A DNA stretch of 64,000 nucleotides from Cellulomonas palmilytica (GTDB taxonomy: Bacteria > Actinomycetota > Actinomycetes > Actinomycetales > Cellulomonadaceae). The position numbers and the translations under genes were made by a program. The notes under the pieces are model-generated. The model searched no databases and was not told the DNA's origin. It saw only the letters and a program-made list of their open reading frames with translations. Shown in pieces: positions 58,269 to 64,000 of the stretch (within the stretch, counting starts at the first letter, position 1; each line of letters opens with the position of its first letter). Location of the stretch: NCBI RefSeq assembly GCF_021590045.1, contig NZ_CP062221.1, forward strand, positions 806,001-870,000, in the 5' to 3' direction.

Positions 58269-58307
58269 ATGAAGTTTCTTCGGACGCGTGAGGTGACTGT
58301 CCGCTAG
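58269..58307 (+). CDS. Possible 12-residue peptide (MKFLRTREVTVR)
   Basis: A 12-codon ORF with AAGGAGGTGG (58251-58260) and a TAGCGT promoter. The ribosome binding site is one of the strongest in the window, although the spacing to the ATG (11 nt from AGGAGG) is slightly long. It could be a leader peptide, a short membrane-active or signalling peptide, or chance. No gene follows on the same strand; a structured element lies about 100 nt downstream. Confidence 0.35.
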   Translation: MKFLRTREVTVR

Positions 58308-58403
58308 TCGCCCGAGTACTCGGACGGATTGTCGATCCGTTCGCAGAGCTCCGCCGGGTACTGGACCTCGGCAGGGCGGCGAGCGAATCCACGACAGTCA
58401 CCG

Positions 58404-58471
58404 CAGCCCGTGGGAGCCGCGACCTCGTCCCTCGCGGCAGGGCCCCGACAGGGGTCCGGCCCACGGGCTGT
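58404..58471. other. Three-way-junction-forming sequence, possible structured RNA
   Basis: P1 is CAGCCCGTGGG (58404-58414) with CCCACGGGCTG (58461-58471), 11 bp. Inside it, P2 is GCCGCGA (58416-58422) with TCGCGGC (58432-58438), and P3 is GGGCCCC (58441-58447) with GGGGTCC (58452-58458, one G-U). Only 1-2 nt link the stems. It may be a non-coding RNA, a leader element or a complex terminator. Confidence 0.4.
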
Positions 58472-58562
58472 TCCCTGCCCGCAGCCGCCCGCGACGGTGC
58501 CCCTCGCCCGGCCCCGGCTCGATCCCGGCGTCGCCGTGGCAGGAAGCGCGTCCCGTCTCGGC

Positions 58563-59678
58563 TCAGGGCAGGGTGACCGCGACCTCCTGGTCCGCGAAGC
58601 GCCCGTACGCGTCGAACCGCGCGAGCACCGCCGCGCGCTCGGCCGCCGAGAACGCACGCAGAGGGTGGACGCGCGCCTCGATCACGCCGTTCGTCACGCG
58701 TCGCTGCCACCACGCCGCGAGCTGCTCGTCGACGAGCACCACGTGCAGCGAGGCGTAGTCGGTGGGCCGTGACGCGCCGAGCCCGGCCGGGTCGGCCAGC
58801 GAGCGCGTCGTCGGGAACGAGCCGAACACCTCGTCGTACACCTGCAGCACGTCGACGACGGGCTCGTCCGACGAGGACGCCGCGTCACCAGCGAGGTCGT
58901 CGTCGTCCGACGACGGCACCCACCACAGCTCGTGCCCGTCGACCTCCACGCGCTCCACCGCGTCCCCCAGCGCGTCCAGAGCGCGGCGGACCTGCGTGAG
59001 CGTGAGCGTCGCCCACCACGCGACGTCCCGCACCGCGGCCGGCCCGTGCCCGACGAGGAAGCGGCGCACGAGCTCGACGAGCGCCGCGTCGCCCGTGAGC
59101 GCGACGCCGCCGGGCGCACGCTCGTCGGCCAGGGCGTACGTGTGCAGCGTGCCGCGCGCGCGTCCGCTCACGACGATCCCCGCGAGCTCGGCGTGGATCA
59201 CGGCGAAGCCCACGGCCTCCGACCCGGCCTCGAACCCGTCGTCGGCCAGCGCCGCCGCGACCTCGGGCCGCGTGGGGTGCCGCCCCTCGGCGGTGAGCCG
59301 TTCGACGACCCGCGCGACGAGCACGTCCGTGCGCGCGAGCGTCTCGTCGTCCAGGCCGACGCGGCGGAACCCGGGCGCCGACGCGCGCAGCACGCGCGGC
59401 GACGTCAGCGCGAGCACCCACCGCAGGTCCTCGCGCGCGAGGAGGTGCCACGTGGGCCGCAGCGCGTGCGTGCGCAGCACCTCGCCGTCGTCGAGGGCGC
59501 GGCGCACGTCCTCGTCACCCGCCCGGGTGAGACGGCACCCGAGCGACCAGCGCGCGACGGGCAGCTCCTGACCCTGCACCGCGAGCAGCCCGGAGACGAC
59601 CTCGGCGGGGTGGTCGAGCCGGCGTCCTCGCAGGTGCTGGGCGTGCAGGCGGCGGCGGACCACCTCGGCGGCGTGCAT
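58563..59678 (-). CDS. Winged-helix DNA-binding domain protein (YcaQ/AlkX-like)
   Basis: A 371-residue protein of the 'HTH_42/winged helix DNA-binding domain' family. 'RRLHAQHLRGRRLDHPAEVV', 'LAVQGQELPVARWSLGCRL', 'VLRTHALRPTWHLLAREDLR' and 'GPAAVRDVAWWATLTLTQVR' are characteristic. Some relatives are DNA glycosylases that open crosslinks; others act as regulators. The catalytic QxQ-type motif of the glycosylases is 'VQGQEL' here, so glycosylase activity is plausible. The ATG at 59678 follows TAGCGT (59691-59686) by 7 nt, a leaderless arrangement. Confidence 0.85.
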   Translation of the reverse strand: MHAAEVVRRRLHAQHLRGRRLDHPAEVVSGLLAVQGQELPVARWSLGCRLTRAGDEDVRRALDDGEVLRTHALRPTWHLLAREDLRWVLALTSPRVLRASAPGFRRVGLDDETLARTDVLVARVVERLTAEGRHPTRPEVAAALADDGFEAGSEAVGFAVIHAELAGIVVSGRARGTLHTYALADERAPGGVALTGDAALVELVRRFLVGHGPAAVRDVAWWATLTLTQVRRALDALGDAVERVEVDGHELWWVPSSDDDDLAGDAASSSDEPVVDVLQVYDEVFGSFPTTRSLADPAGLGASRPTDYASLHVVLVDEQLAAWWQRRVTNGVIEARVHPLRAFSAAERAAVLARFDAYGRFADQEVAVTLP

Positions 59679-59751
59679 GACCGTCACGCTACGGGCGACG
59701 ACCCACACACACCCTGCGCACGAACGCCCTGCTCCGCCCAGGTCCTCGGGG

Positions 59752-59757
59752 TACGGT
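59752..59757 (+). promoter_or_regulatory. -10 element (TACGGT) of the desaturase gene
   Basis: The first -10-like hexamer upstream of the desaturase. It gives a leader of about 80 nt that contains the 59792-59807 hairpin. Divergent from the winged-helix gene promoter. Confidence 0.35.
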
Positions 59758-59791
59758 GGGGAGGCGATCGGCACCCGCCTTTGGCAACGTC

Positions 59792-59807
59792 GCCCGCCGT
59801 CGCGGGC
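59792..59807 (+). promoter_or_regulatory. Hairpin in the desaturase leader
   Basis: GCCCGC, loop CGTC, GCGGGC, 37 nt before the GTG start. Possible temperature-responsive element, given the cold-adaptation genes here; untested. Confidence 0.25.
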
Positions 59808-59843
59808 CCCCGAACAAGCAGGTGCTTCATCGCTTCTCCCTCT

Positions 59844-60959
59844 GTGACCACGTCCCCGACCACTGCGACCCCGGCTCTGCCCGAGGGCTTCCGCGCCACG
59901 GTCCGGCGGGACACCTCCTTCCCCCATCTCACGCACGCGTACACCGAGGTCGCCGCAAAGGTGCGGGACCGCGGGCTGCTGCGCCGCGCGTACGGGTTCT
60001 ACGGCGGCGTCGGTGCCGTCATCGCCGCCGGGTTCGCCGGCGCGCTCGCCGGGTTCTTCCTGCTGGGCCACTCGTGGTTCCAGCTCCTGATCGCCGCGGG
60101 CCTGGGCGTCCTGCTCACGCAGACCGCGTTCCTCACGCACGAGGCCGCGCACAAGCAGGTGCTCGCGGGCGGCAAGGCCAACGACCGGCTCGCGCGCATC
60201 CTCGCGTGCGGCGTCGTCGGCGTGAGCCTGTCCTGGTGGAACAACAAGCACAACCGCCACCACGCCAACCCGAACAAGGTCGGCAAGGACCCGGACATCG
60301 ACGTCGACACGATCTCCTTCCTCGAGGAGGACGCGGCCACGGCACGCGGCCTGCGGGCGCTCATCACGCGCCGCCAGGGCTGGCTGTTCTTCCCGCTGCT
60401 CACGCTCGAGGGCCTGAACCTGCACCGCCTGGGCTTCCAGCACCTGCTGGGCAAGGAGAAGGTCGAGCAGCGCTGGACCGAGCTCGGTCTGATCGTGCTG
60501 CGGTTCGCCGCGTTCTGGGTCCCGGTGTTCTGGTTCCTGCCGATCGGCATGGCGTTCGCGTTCGTCGGCGTGCAGCTCGCGGTGTTCGGCGTCTACATGG
60601 GGGCGTCGTTCGCGCCCAACCACAAGGGCATGCCGGTCATCTCGCGCGACTCGAAGCTCGACTTCTTCTCCAAGCAGGTCCGCACGTCGCGCAACGTGCG
60701 CGGCGGCTGGTGGGCCACGTCCCTCATGGGCGGCCTGAACTACCAGGTGGAGCACCACCTGTTCCCGTCGATGCCGCGCCCGCACCTCGCGAAGGCGCGT
60801 CTGCTGGTGCGCGAGCAGTGCCGCGCGCTCGACGTCCCGTACACGGAGACGTCGCTGTTCCGCTCGTACGCGATCGTCGTGCGCTACCTGAACGAGGTCG
60901 GCCTCGCGGCCCGCGACCCGTTCGAGTGCCACGTGGTCGCCAGGTTCCGCCGCGTCTGA
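59844..60959 (+). CDS. Membrane fatty acid desaturase (acyl-CoA desaturase)
   Basis: A 371-residue integral membrane di-iron enzyme. The three His boxes are 'HEAAHK', 'HNRHHAN' and 'QVEHHLFP', typical of the DesA3/linoleoyl-CoA desaturase group. Four or so hydrophobic helices lie at about residues 50-95 and 205-260. It adds a double bond to membrane acyl chains and raises fluidity. The GTG at 59844 has no Shine-Dalgarno sequence. The gene is convergent with cspA, so two cold-response genes are adjacent. Confidence 0.9.
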   Translation: MTTSPTTATPALPEGFRATVRRDTSFPHLTHAYTEVAAKVRDRGLLRRAYGFYGGVGAVIAAGFAGALAGFFLLGHSWFQLLIAAGLGVLLTQTAFLTHEAAHKQVLAGGKANDRLARILACGVVGVSLSWWNNKHNRHHANPNKVGKDPDIDVDTISFLEEDAATARGLRALITRRQGWLFFPLLTLEGLNLHRLGFQHLLGKEKVEQRWTELGLIVLRFAAFWVPVFWFLPIGMAFAFVGVQLAVFGVYMGASFAPNHKGMPVISRDSKLDFFSKQVRTSRNVRGGWWATSLMGGLNYQVEHHLFPSMPRPHLAKARLLVREQCRALDVPYTETSLFRSYAIVVRYLNEVGLAARDPFECHVVARFRRV

Positions 60960-60967
60960 CGCCGTCC

Positions 60968-61005
60968 GGCGGTCGTCGTCCGCGAGGGTGCCGACGACGA
61001 CCGCC
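60968..61005. terminator. Hairpin terminator 1
   Basis: A perfect 13-bp stem (GGCGGTCGTCGTC and complement) just after the desaturase stop. Confidence 0.65.
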
Positions 61006-61023
61006 GACCAGGCCCGGGCATGA

Positions 61024-61062
61024 CGAAGGGGGCCGTACCCACACCGGGTACGGCCCCCTTCG
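61024..61062. terminator. Hairpin terminator 2
   Basis: A perfect 17-bp stem (CGAAGGGGGCCGTACCC, loop ACACC, complement) between desaturase and cspA; also ends the cspA transcript. It contains runs of five G and five C. Confidence 0.8.
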
Positions 61063-61072
61063 CGCGCTCGAG

Positions 61073-61276
61073 TCAGAGCGGGCGGATGTTCTCCGCCTGC
61101 GGGCCCTTGGGGCCCTGCGTGACGTCGAACTCGACCTGCTGGTTCTCCTCGAGGGTGCGGAAGCCCTGCGTCGCGATCGCGCTGTAGTGCGCGAACACGT
61201 CAGCGGAACCGTCGGACGGGGCGATGAAGCCGTAGCCCTTCTCCGCGTTGAACCACTTCACCGTTCCGGTGGCCAT
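61073..61276 (-). CDS. cspA: Cold-shock protein
   Basis: A 67-residue OB-fold RNA chaperone. RNP1 'KGYGFI' and RNP2 'VFAHYSAI' (usually VFVH) are present, starting '[18 protein letters not shown]'. It binds single-stranded RNA and DNA and is usually induced by cold or general growth changes. The frame is open far upstream of the ATG with no stop for about 490 bp; the upstream part contains a coding-like segment (61396-61575). I start at the ATG that begins the conserved domain. Confidence 0.95.
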   Translation of the reverse strand: MATGTVKWFNAEKGYGFIAPSDGSADVFAHYSAIATQGFRTLEENQQVEFDVTQGPKGPQAENIRPL

Positions 61277-61915
61277 GATGTCTCTTCTCGTTCGAGGGGC
61301 GCGGCCGCGGGCGCGACCTCGCTCGCCGCGCCCCGACGGGCACGGACGTGTGTGGGCGCGTGCTCGGTGAGCACGCGGGTGGGGACGGGCCGCACGACCG
61401 GGCACGAGCAGCACGTCGGCTGCGGCCCAGGTGGCGACGACGCCGAGCGGCCCCGTGTAGCGGTCGCTGACGCGCAGACCGTCGACGGTCCGCTGGGCGA
61501 GGCCCGCGTACTCGTCGTCGACGGTGGCGACCCAGAGGTCCTCGTCGGCCTGGCGCCAGCGAGGCGCGGCGGGCCGGGAACCTGTCCGGGACAGGGGATG
61601 AAGACTGGTGAAGATGCTGACTACTCTCGCATCCCGCCGAGGCGGGATGGGTGAATCTCGTGAATCGGTGACGGCGGGTGCCGTCCGGGCTCGCGGTCCT
61701 GCTTCGATGCTGAACCGAAGAGCGCAGCGGGCAGGTGCCCGCGACATGAACGCAGGTGAAGCGTACACGACCGCCCGTGACCAGGCACAGGGCGATCCGC
61801 GTCACCCTCACGGGCGAGGGCGTCCAGGACCTGGGTCATCAGCGCGTCGTGCCTGCTCAGGACTAGGATCGACCAGTTGTGTCGGCGTCGCGATGGCGGG
61901 ACGAGGAGGTCAGTC
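61277..61915. other. 639-bp region upstream of cspA and the LacI gene
   Basis: Holds the cspA leader, a coding-like stretch at 61396-61575 (minus, in frame with cspA), a small hairpin at 61630-61649 (CATCCCGC/GCGGGATG) and the LacI promoter region with TAGGAT at 61864-61869. Confidence 0.5.
61396..61575 (-). pseudogene. Coding-like segment of a short beta-rich protein family
   Basis: The translation '[20 protein letters not shown]', then '[20 protein letters not shown]' and '[13 protein letters not shown]', resembles small actinobacterial proteins with a 'W.A...G.y.G' opening and a 'G...s...A...L' end. No start with a ribosome binding site is visible at its beginning, and no stop separates it from cspA. 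It may be a decayed gene or an unannotated N-terminal extension. Confidence 0.3.
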
Positions 61916-62899
61916 GTGCGGGTCACCAGTGCCGATGTCGCCCGCGAGAGCGGGGTGTCGCGCACCACCGTGAGCTACGTGCTCAACGCGAAGCAGGGCG
62001 TGGTCATCACCGACGCCACCCGGCAGCGCGTGCTCGACGCGGCGGCGCGGCTCGGCTACACGCCGTCGGCCGCGGCGCGGGCCCTGCGCTCGGGGCGCAG
62101 CGACCTGGTGCTGTGCGTGCTGCCCGACTGGACGGTCGGCCCGCTGCTGGACTCGCTGATCGACCACGTGACCACGTCGCTGCACCAGCACGGTCTGTCG
62201 GTGCTCGTGCACATCAGCCGGGGGACGCGGCCGCTCGACGACCTGTGGCGCGCCGTGACGCCGTGCGCGGTGCTGGGGCTGCTGCCGTTCGGGGAGGCCG
62301 AGGCGCGCGCGATGACGCGGGCGGGGATCGTCGTCGTGGACGCCGCGCTCGACGAGGACCCGCACCCGCAGACGTTCTCCGTTCCGCAGTCGGCGATCGG
62401 CCAGCTCCAGGTGGACCACCTGGTGCAGCGCGGTCACCGTGCGCTCGGGTACGCGGCCACGGCGGACGAGCGCCTGACGGCGTTCGCGCAGCGGCGCATC
62501 GCGGGCGTGCGCGCGGCGTGCGAGCGGCTGGGGCTGCCGGAGCCGCACGTCGCCGAGGTCGACCTGACGGTCGAGTCCGCGGCCGCGGCGCTCGCTCGGT
62601 GGCGTGAGGGCGACGAGCCCGTGACGGCCGTCGCCGCGTACAACGACGAGGTGGCGCTCGCGGTCCTGGCCGCGGCGCACGGCCTGGGGCTGCGCGTGCC
62701 GGAGGACCTCGCGGTCATCGGCGTGGACGACATCCCGGTCGCGCGGCTGGCGACCCCCGCCCTGACCACCGTGTGGCAGGCGATCGACGCGCAGGCGGAC
62801 TACCTGGCCGAGGCGGTGCTCGCCGCGCTGGACCCGTCGCGTCCGCGCCCGACGCGGCCGGACGACGTGTTCCACGTCGTGCAGCGCGCGTCGACCTGA
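61916..62899 (+). CDS. LacI-family transcriptional regulator
   Basis: A 327-residue regulator from the GTG at 61916 with GAGGAGG 7 nt upstream. The helix-turn-helix is 'VTSADVARESGVSRTTVSYV', the hinge 'ARLGYTPSAAARALRSGRSD'. The sugar-binding domain includes 'AVAAYNDEVALAVLAAAHGL' and 'DLAVIGVDDIPVARLATPAL'. It probably responds to a sugar released from polysaccharide. The convergent GH81-CBM6 glucanase is a plausible target. Confidence 0.92.
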   Translation: MRVTSADVARESGVSRTTVSYVLNAKQGVVITDATRQRVLDAAARLGYTPSAAARALRSGRSDLVLCVLPDWTVGPLLDSLIDHVTTSLHQHGLSVLVHISRGTRPLDDLWRAVTPCAVLGLLPFGEAEARAMTRAGIVVVDAALDEDPHPQTFSVPQSAIGQLQVDHLVQRGHRALGYAATADERLTAFAQRRIAGVRAACERLGLPEPHVAEVDLTVESAAAALARWREGDEPVTAVAAYNDEVALAVLAAAHGLGLRVPEDLAVIGVDDIPVARLATPALTTVWQAIDAQADYLAEAVLAALDPSRPRPTRPDDVFHVVQRAST

Positions 62900-62981
62900 C
62901 GCGCACGCTCGTCGGGACGACGAGCCGAGGGCGACGAGCCGACGACGAAGAGCCGGCGCACGACGCCCGAGGTGCGACGTG

Positions 62982-63021
62982 CAGCGGGGCCCGGCCGGGT
63001 GCGATCGGCCGGGCCCCGCTG
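62982..63021. terminator. Bidirectional hairpin terminator
   Basis: A perfect 15-bp stem (CAGCGGGGCCCGGCC and complement, 10-nt loop) between the convergent lacI-type gene and glucanase gene. Confidence 0.75.
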
Positions 63022-63062
63022 TCTCACCGCCGTCCCGTTCCCCCCGTCGGCGGCGGTCGTGC

Positions 63063-64000
63063 TCACCCGAAGGTGAGCCAGTTGACGTTCACGAAGTTCG
63101 CCGGCTGACCGGAGTCGAACGTGATGTAGACGGTGTGCTTGCCGGTGGTCCCGACGATGTTCGCCGGGACGGTCCGCCACTGCTGCCAGCCGCCGGTGTT
63201 CGCGATCGCGAAGCTGCCGATCGGCGCGGCGGTCAGCGAGTCGAGCCGCACCTGCACGAGGCCGCTGGCCCCGCCCTCGGCACCGGACGCGACGCGCGCG
63301 ATGAACTGCGTGCGCGGCGTGCTGCCGAAGTCCACGCCGTCGAACCGCAGCCAGTCGCCGTTCGCGATCCAGCCGACGTTCTCCCCGCCGTCCACGTCGG
63401 ACGTGGCCTGCGTGTCGACGCCCGAGGCCGCGCTGTACGCCTCGGCCTGGATGCGCGACGTCGCCGGGATGCCCGTGCCGGTGGTCGGCGTGGGGCTCGG
63501 GGTCGGCGTCGGGCTCGTCGTGGGCGTGGGCGTGGGCGTGGGCGTGGGTGTCGGCGTGGCCGTGGGAGTCGGCGTCGGGGTGACCGTCGGCGTCGGGGTC
63601 GGCGTGGGGTTCGTCGTCGAGCCGTCGCCCGTCGTCGCGGCCACCGAACGGGCCGGGACGGCGAGCGTGACGCCGTCGGAGAACCGCACGGTGGTGGCCG
63701 AGCCGCTCATGTTCGCGGCCTGGTAGGTGCGCACGCCGTTCTTGAGGAACACCGCGTGCAGCGGGGTGTTCGCCGTGACGGACCGGTCGACCGTCCCGAG
63801 ACCCGCGAGGCTCTTCAGCCAGTAGAACGTGTGCGCCCGGGACTCGCCCTCCTCGACGGGGTACGACAAGGCCTGCGCGCGGAACTGCGACAGCGCCTTC
63901 GGGGCGTCGGCCAGGGCCTGGAACTCCCAGATGATGTCCTGCCACACCGTGGCGGGCCCGCCGTTGTTGCGTTCGAGCTCGGCGATGTTCCGCGTGATGT
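63063..64000 (-). CDS. GH81 endo-1,3-beta-glucanase with TP linker and CBM6 (5' end outside the window)
   Basis: The frame is open to the right edge; the C-terminal ~312 residues are visible. The GH81 catalytic domain end is recognised by 'IAELERNNGGPATVWQDIIW' and 'HTFYWLKSLAGLGTVDRSVT' with 'ANTPLHAVFLKNGVRTY'. A Thr-Pro linker of about 40 residues follows. Last is a CBM6-like beta-sandwich ('IQAEAYSAASGVDTQ', 'IANGDWLRFDGVDFG') ending in 'FVNVNWLTFG'. The enzyme is presumably secreted and degrades laminarin or fungal beta-1,3-glucan. Confidence 0.92.
   Translation of the reverse strand, partial: ITRNIAELERNNGGPATVWQDIIWEFQALADAPKALSQFRAQALSYPVEEGESRAHTFYWLKSLAGLGTVDRSVTANTPLHAVFLKNGVRTYQAANMSGSATTVRFSDGVTLAVPARSVAATTGDGSTTNPTPTPTPTVTPTPTPTATPTPTPTPTPTPTTSPTPTPSPTPTTGTGIPATSRIQAEAYSAASGVDTQATSDVDGGENVGWIANGDWLRFDGVDFGSTPRTQFIARVASGAEGGASGLVQVRLDSLTAAPIGSFAIANTGGWQQWRTVPANIVGTTGKHTVYITFDSGQPANFVNVNWLTFG
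63488..63609 (-). repeat. Thr-Pro linker repeat
   Basis: Repeated hexamers of the GGCGTG/GGCGTC type on the plus strand encode the (TP)n linker of the GH81-CBM6 protein. Prone to slippage. Confidence 0.75.

Larger units (their letters stand above)
58032..58562. other. 531-bp region with repeat, G-tracts, small ORF and structured element
   Basis: Contains palindromic repeat copy D, a cluster of G-tracts, a 12-codon ORF with its promoter and ribosome binding site, and a three-way-junction sequence, each annotated below. No longer gene is supported. Confidence 0.55.

Noticed and set aside
63488..63609. CRISPR-like or minisatellite array
   Set aside because: The repeated hexamers simply encode the Thr-Pro linker of the glucanase and show codon-level variation. 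No CRISPR array is visible elsewhere.

Overview
The window is a very GC-rich stretch of an actinobacterial chromosome. Several features point to a Cellulomonas-like soil or plant-associated actinomycete: cytosolic and modular glycoside hydrolases (GH51, GH92, and a GH81 with a CBM6), WXG100-type secretion substrates, many GTG starts, frequent leaderless-looking starts, and a mycolate-free housekeeping set. This assignment is inferred from gene content; no rRNA is present.

Positions 1-11 kb. The left part holds a class II aldolase (partial), an NAD(P)/F420 reductase-type oxidoreductase, the peptide/pyruvate transporter cstA with its small partner ybdD, and a deazaflavin-type oxidoreductase. 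A four-gene minus-strand cassette resembling an ESX/type VII secretion accessory locus follows. Between 8.2 and 10.5 kb lies an old segmental duplication whose two copies have decayed reciprocally. Four copies of an imperfect ~57-bp palindromic repeat are scattered in the window: three at 10.5-11.4 kb and one at 58.1 kb.

Positions 11-35 kb. This part carries a large LuxR/MalT-type regulator below a GH51 arabinofuranosidase, an SPFH/zinc-ribbon pair, purN, a GH92 alpha-mannosidase with a GT4 glycosyltransferase, and a polyamine block (speD, DUF4178, DUF350, membrane aminopropyltransferase). Then come an ABC exporter-tetR operon with a promoter flanked by two matching palindromic operators, a rhodanese, and a two-component system followed by a DUF305 lipoprotein and a DUF6803 membrane protein. 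The last two genes share upstream CTTCATCG repeats.

Positions 36-55.3 kb. This is a compact biosynthetic gene cluster with three transcription units. A ten-gene minus operon (46539 down to 35968) encodes two HprK-related kinases, a class II DAHP synthase, an APH-type kinase, an Ldh2-type dehydrogenase with an unusual N-terminal domain, a sulfotransferase, a PhyH-like protein, a class V aminotransferase, an alanine-racemase-like enzyme and an unknown protein. A divergent plus operon (46802-50306) encodes a carrier protein, a FAAL-type adenylating enzyme, a nucleotidyltransferase with a PqqD-like tail and an unknown helical protein. A second minus operon (55344-50322) encodes a free-standing condensation enzyme and two ABC exporter half-transporters. 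Together they look like an NRPS-like acyl or amide product that is built, possibly phosphorylated and sulfated, and exported. I cannot match the cluster to a characterised pathway, and it is the best candidate here for an undescribed system.

Positions 55.6-64 kb. A tRNA-Leu(CAG) closes the cluster. Beyond it are housekeeping and stress genes: an SDR, a DUF2510 membrane protein, methionine aminopeptidase, a winged-helix protein, a fatty-acid desaturase, a cold-shock protein, a LacI regulator, and the 3' part of a GH81-CBM6 beta-glucanase that runs off the window. The 58.0-58.6 kb gap holds a repeat copy, a G-tract cluster, a 12-codon ORF with a strong ribosome binding site, and a three-way-junction-forming sequence.
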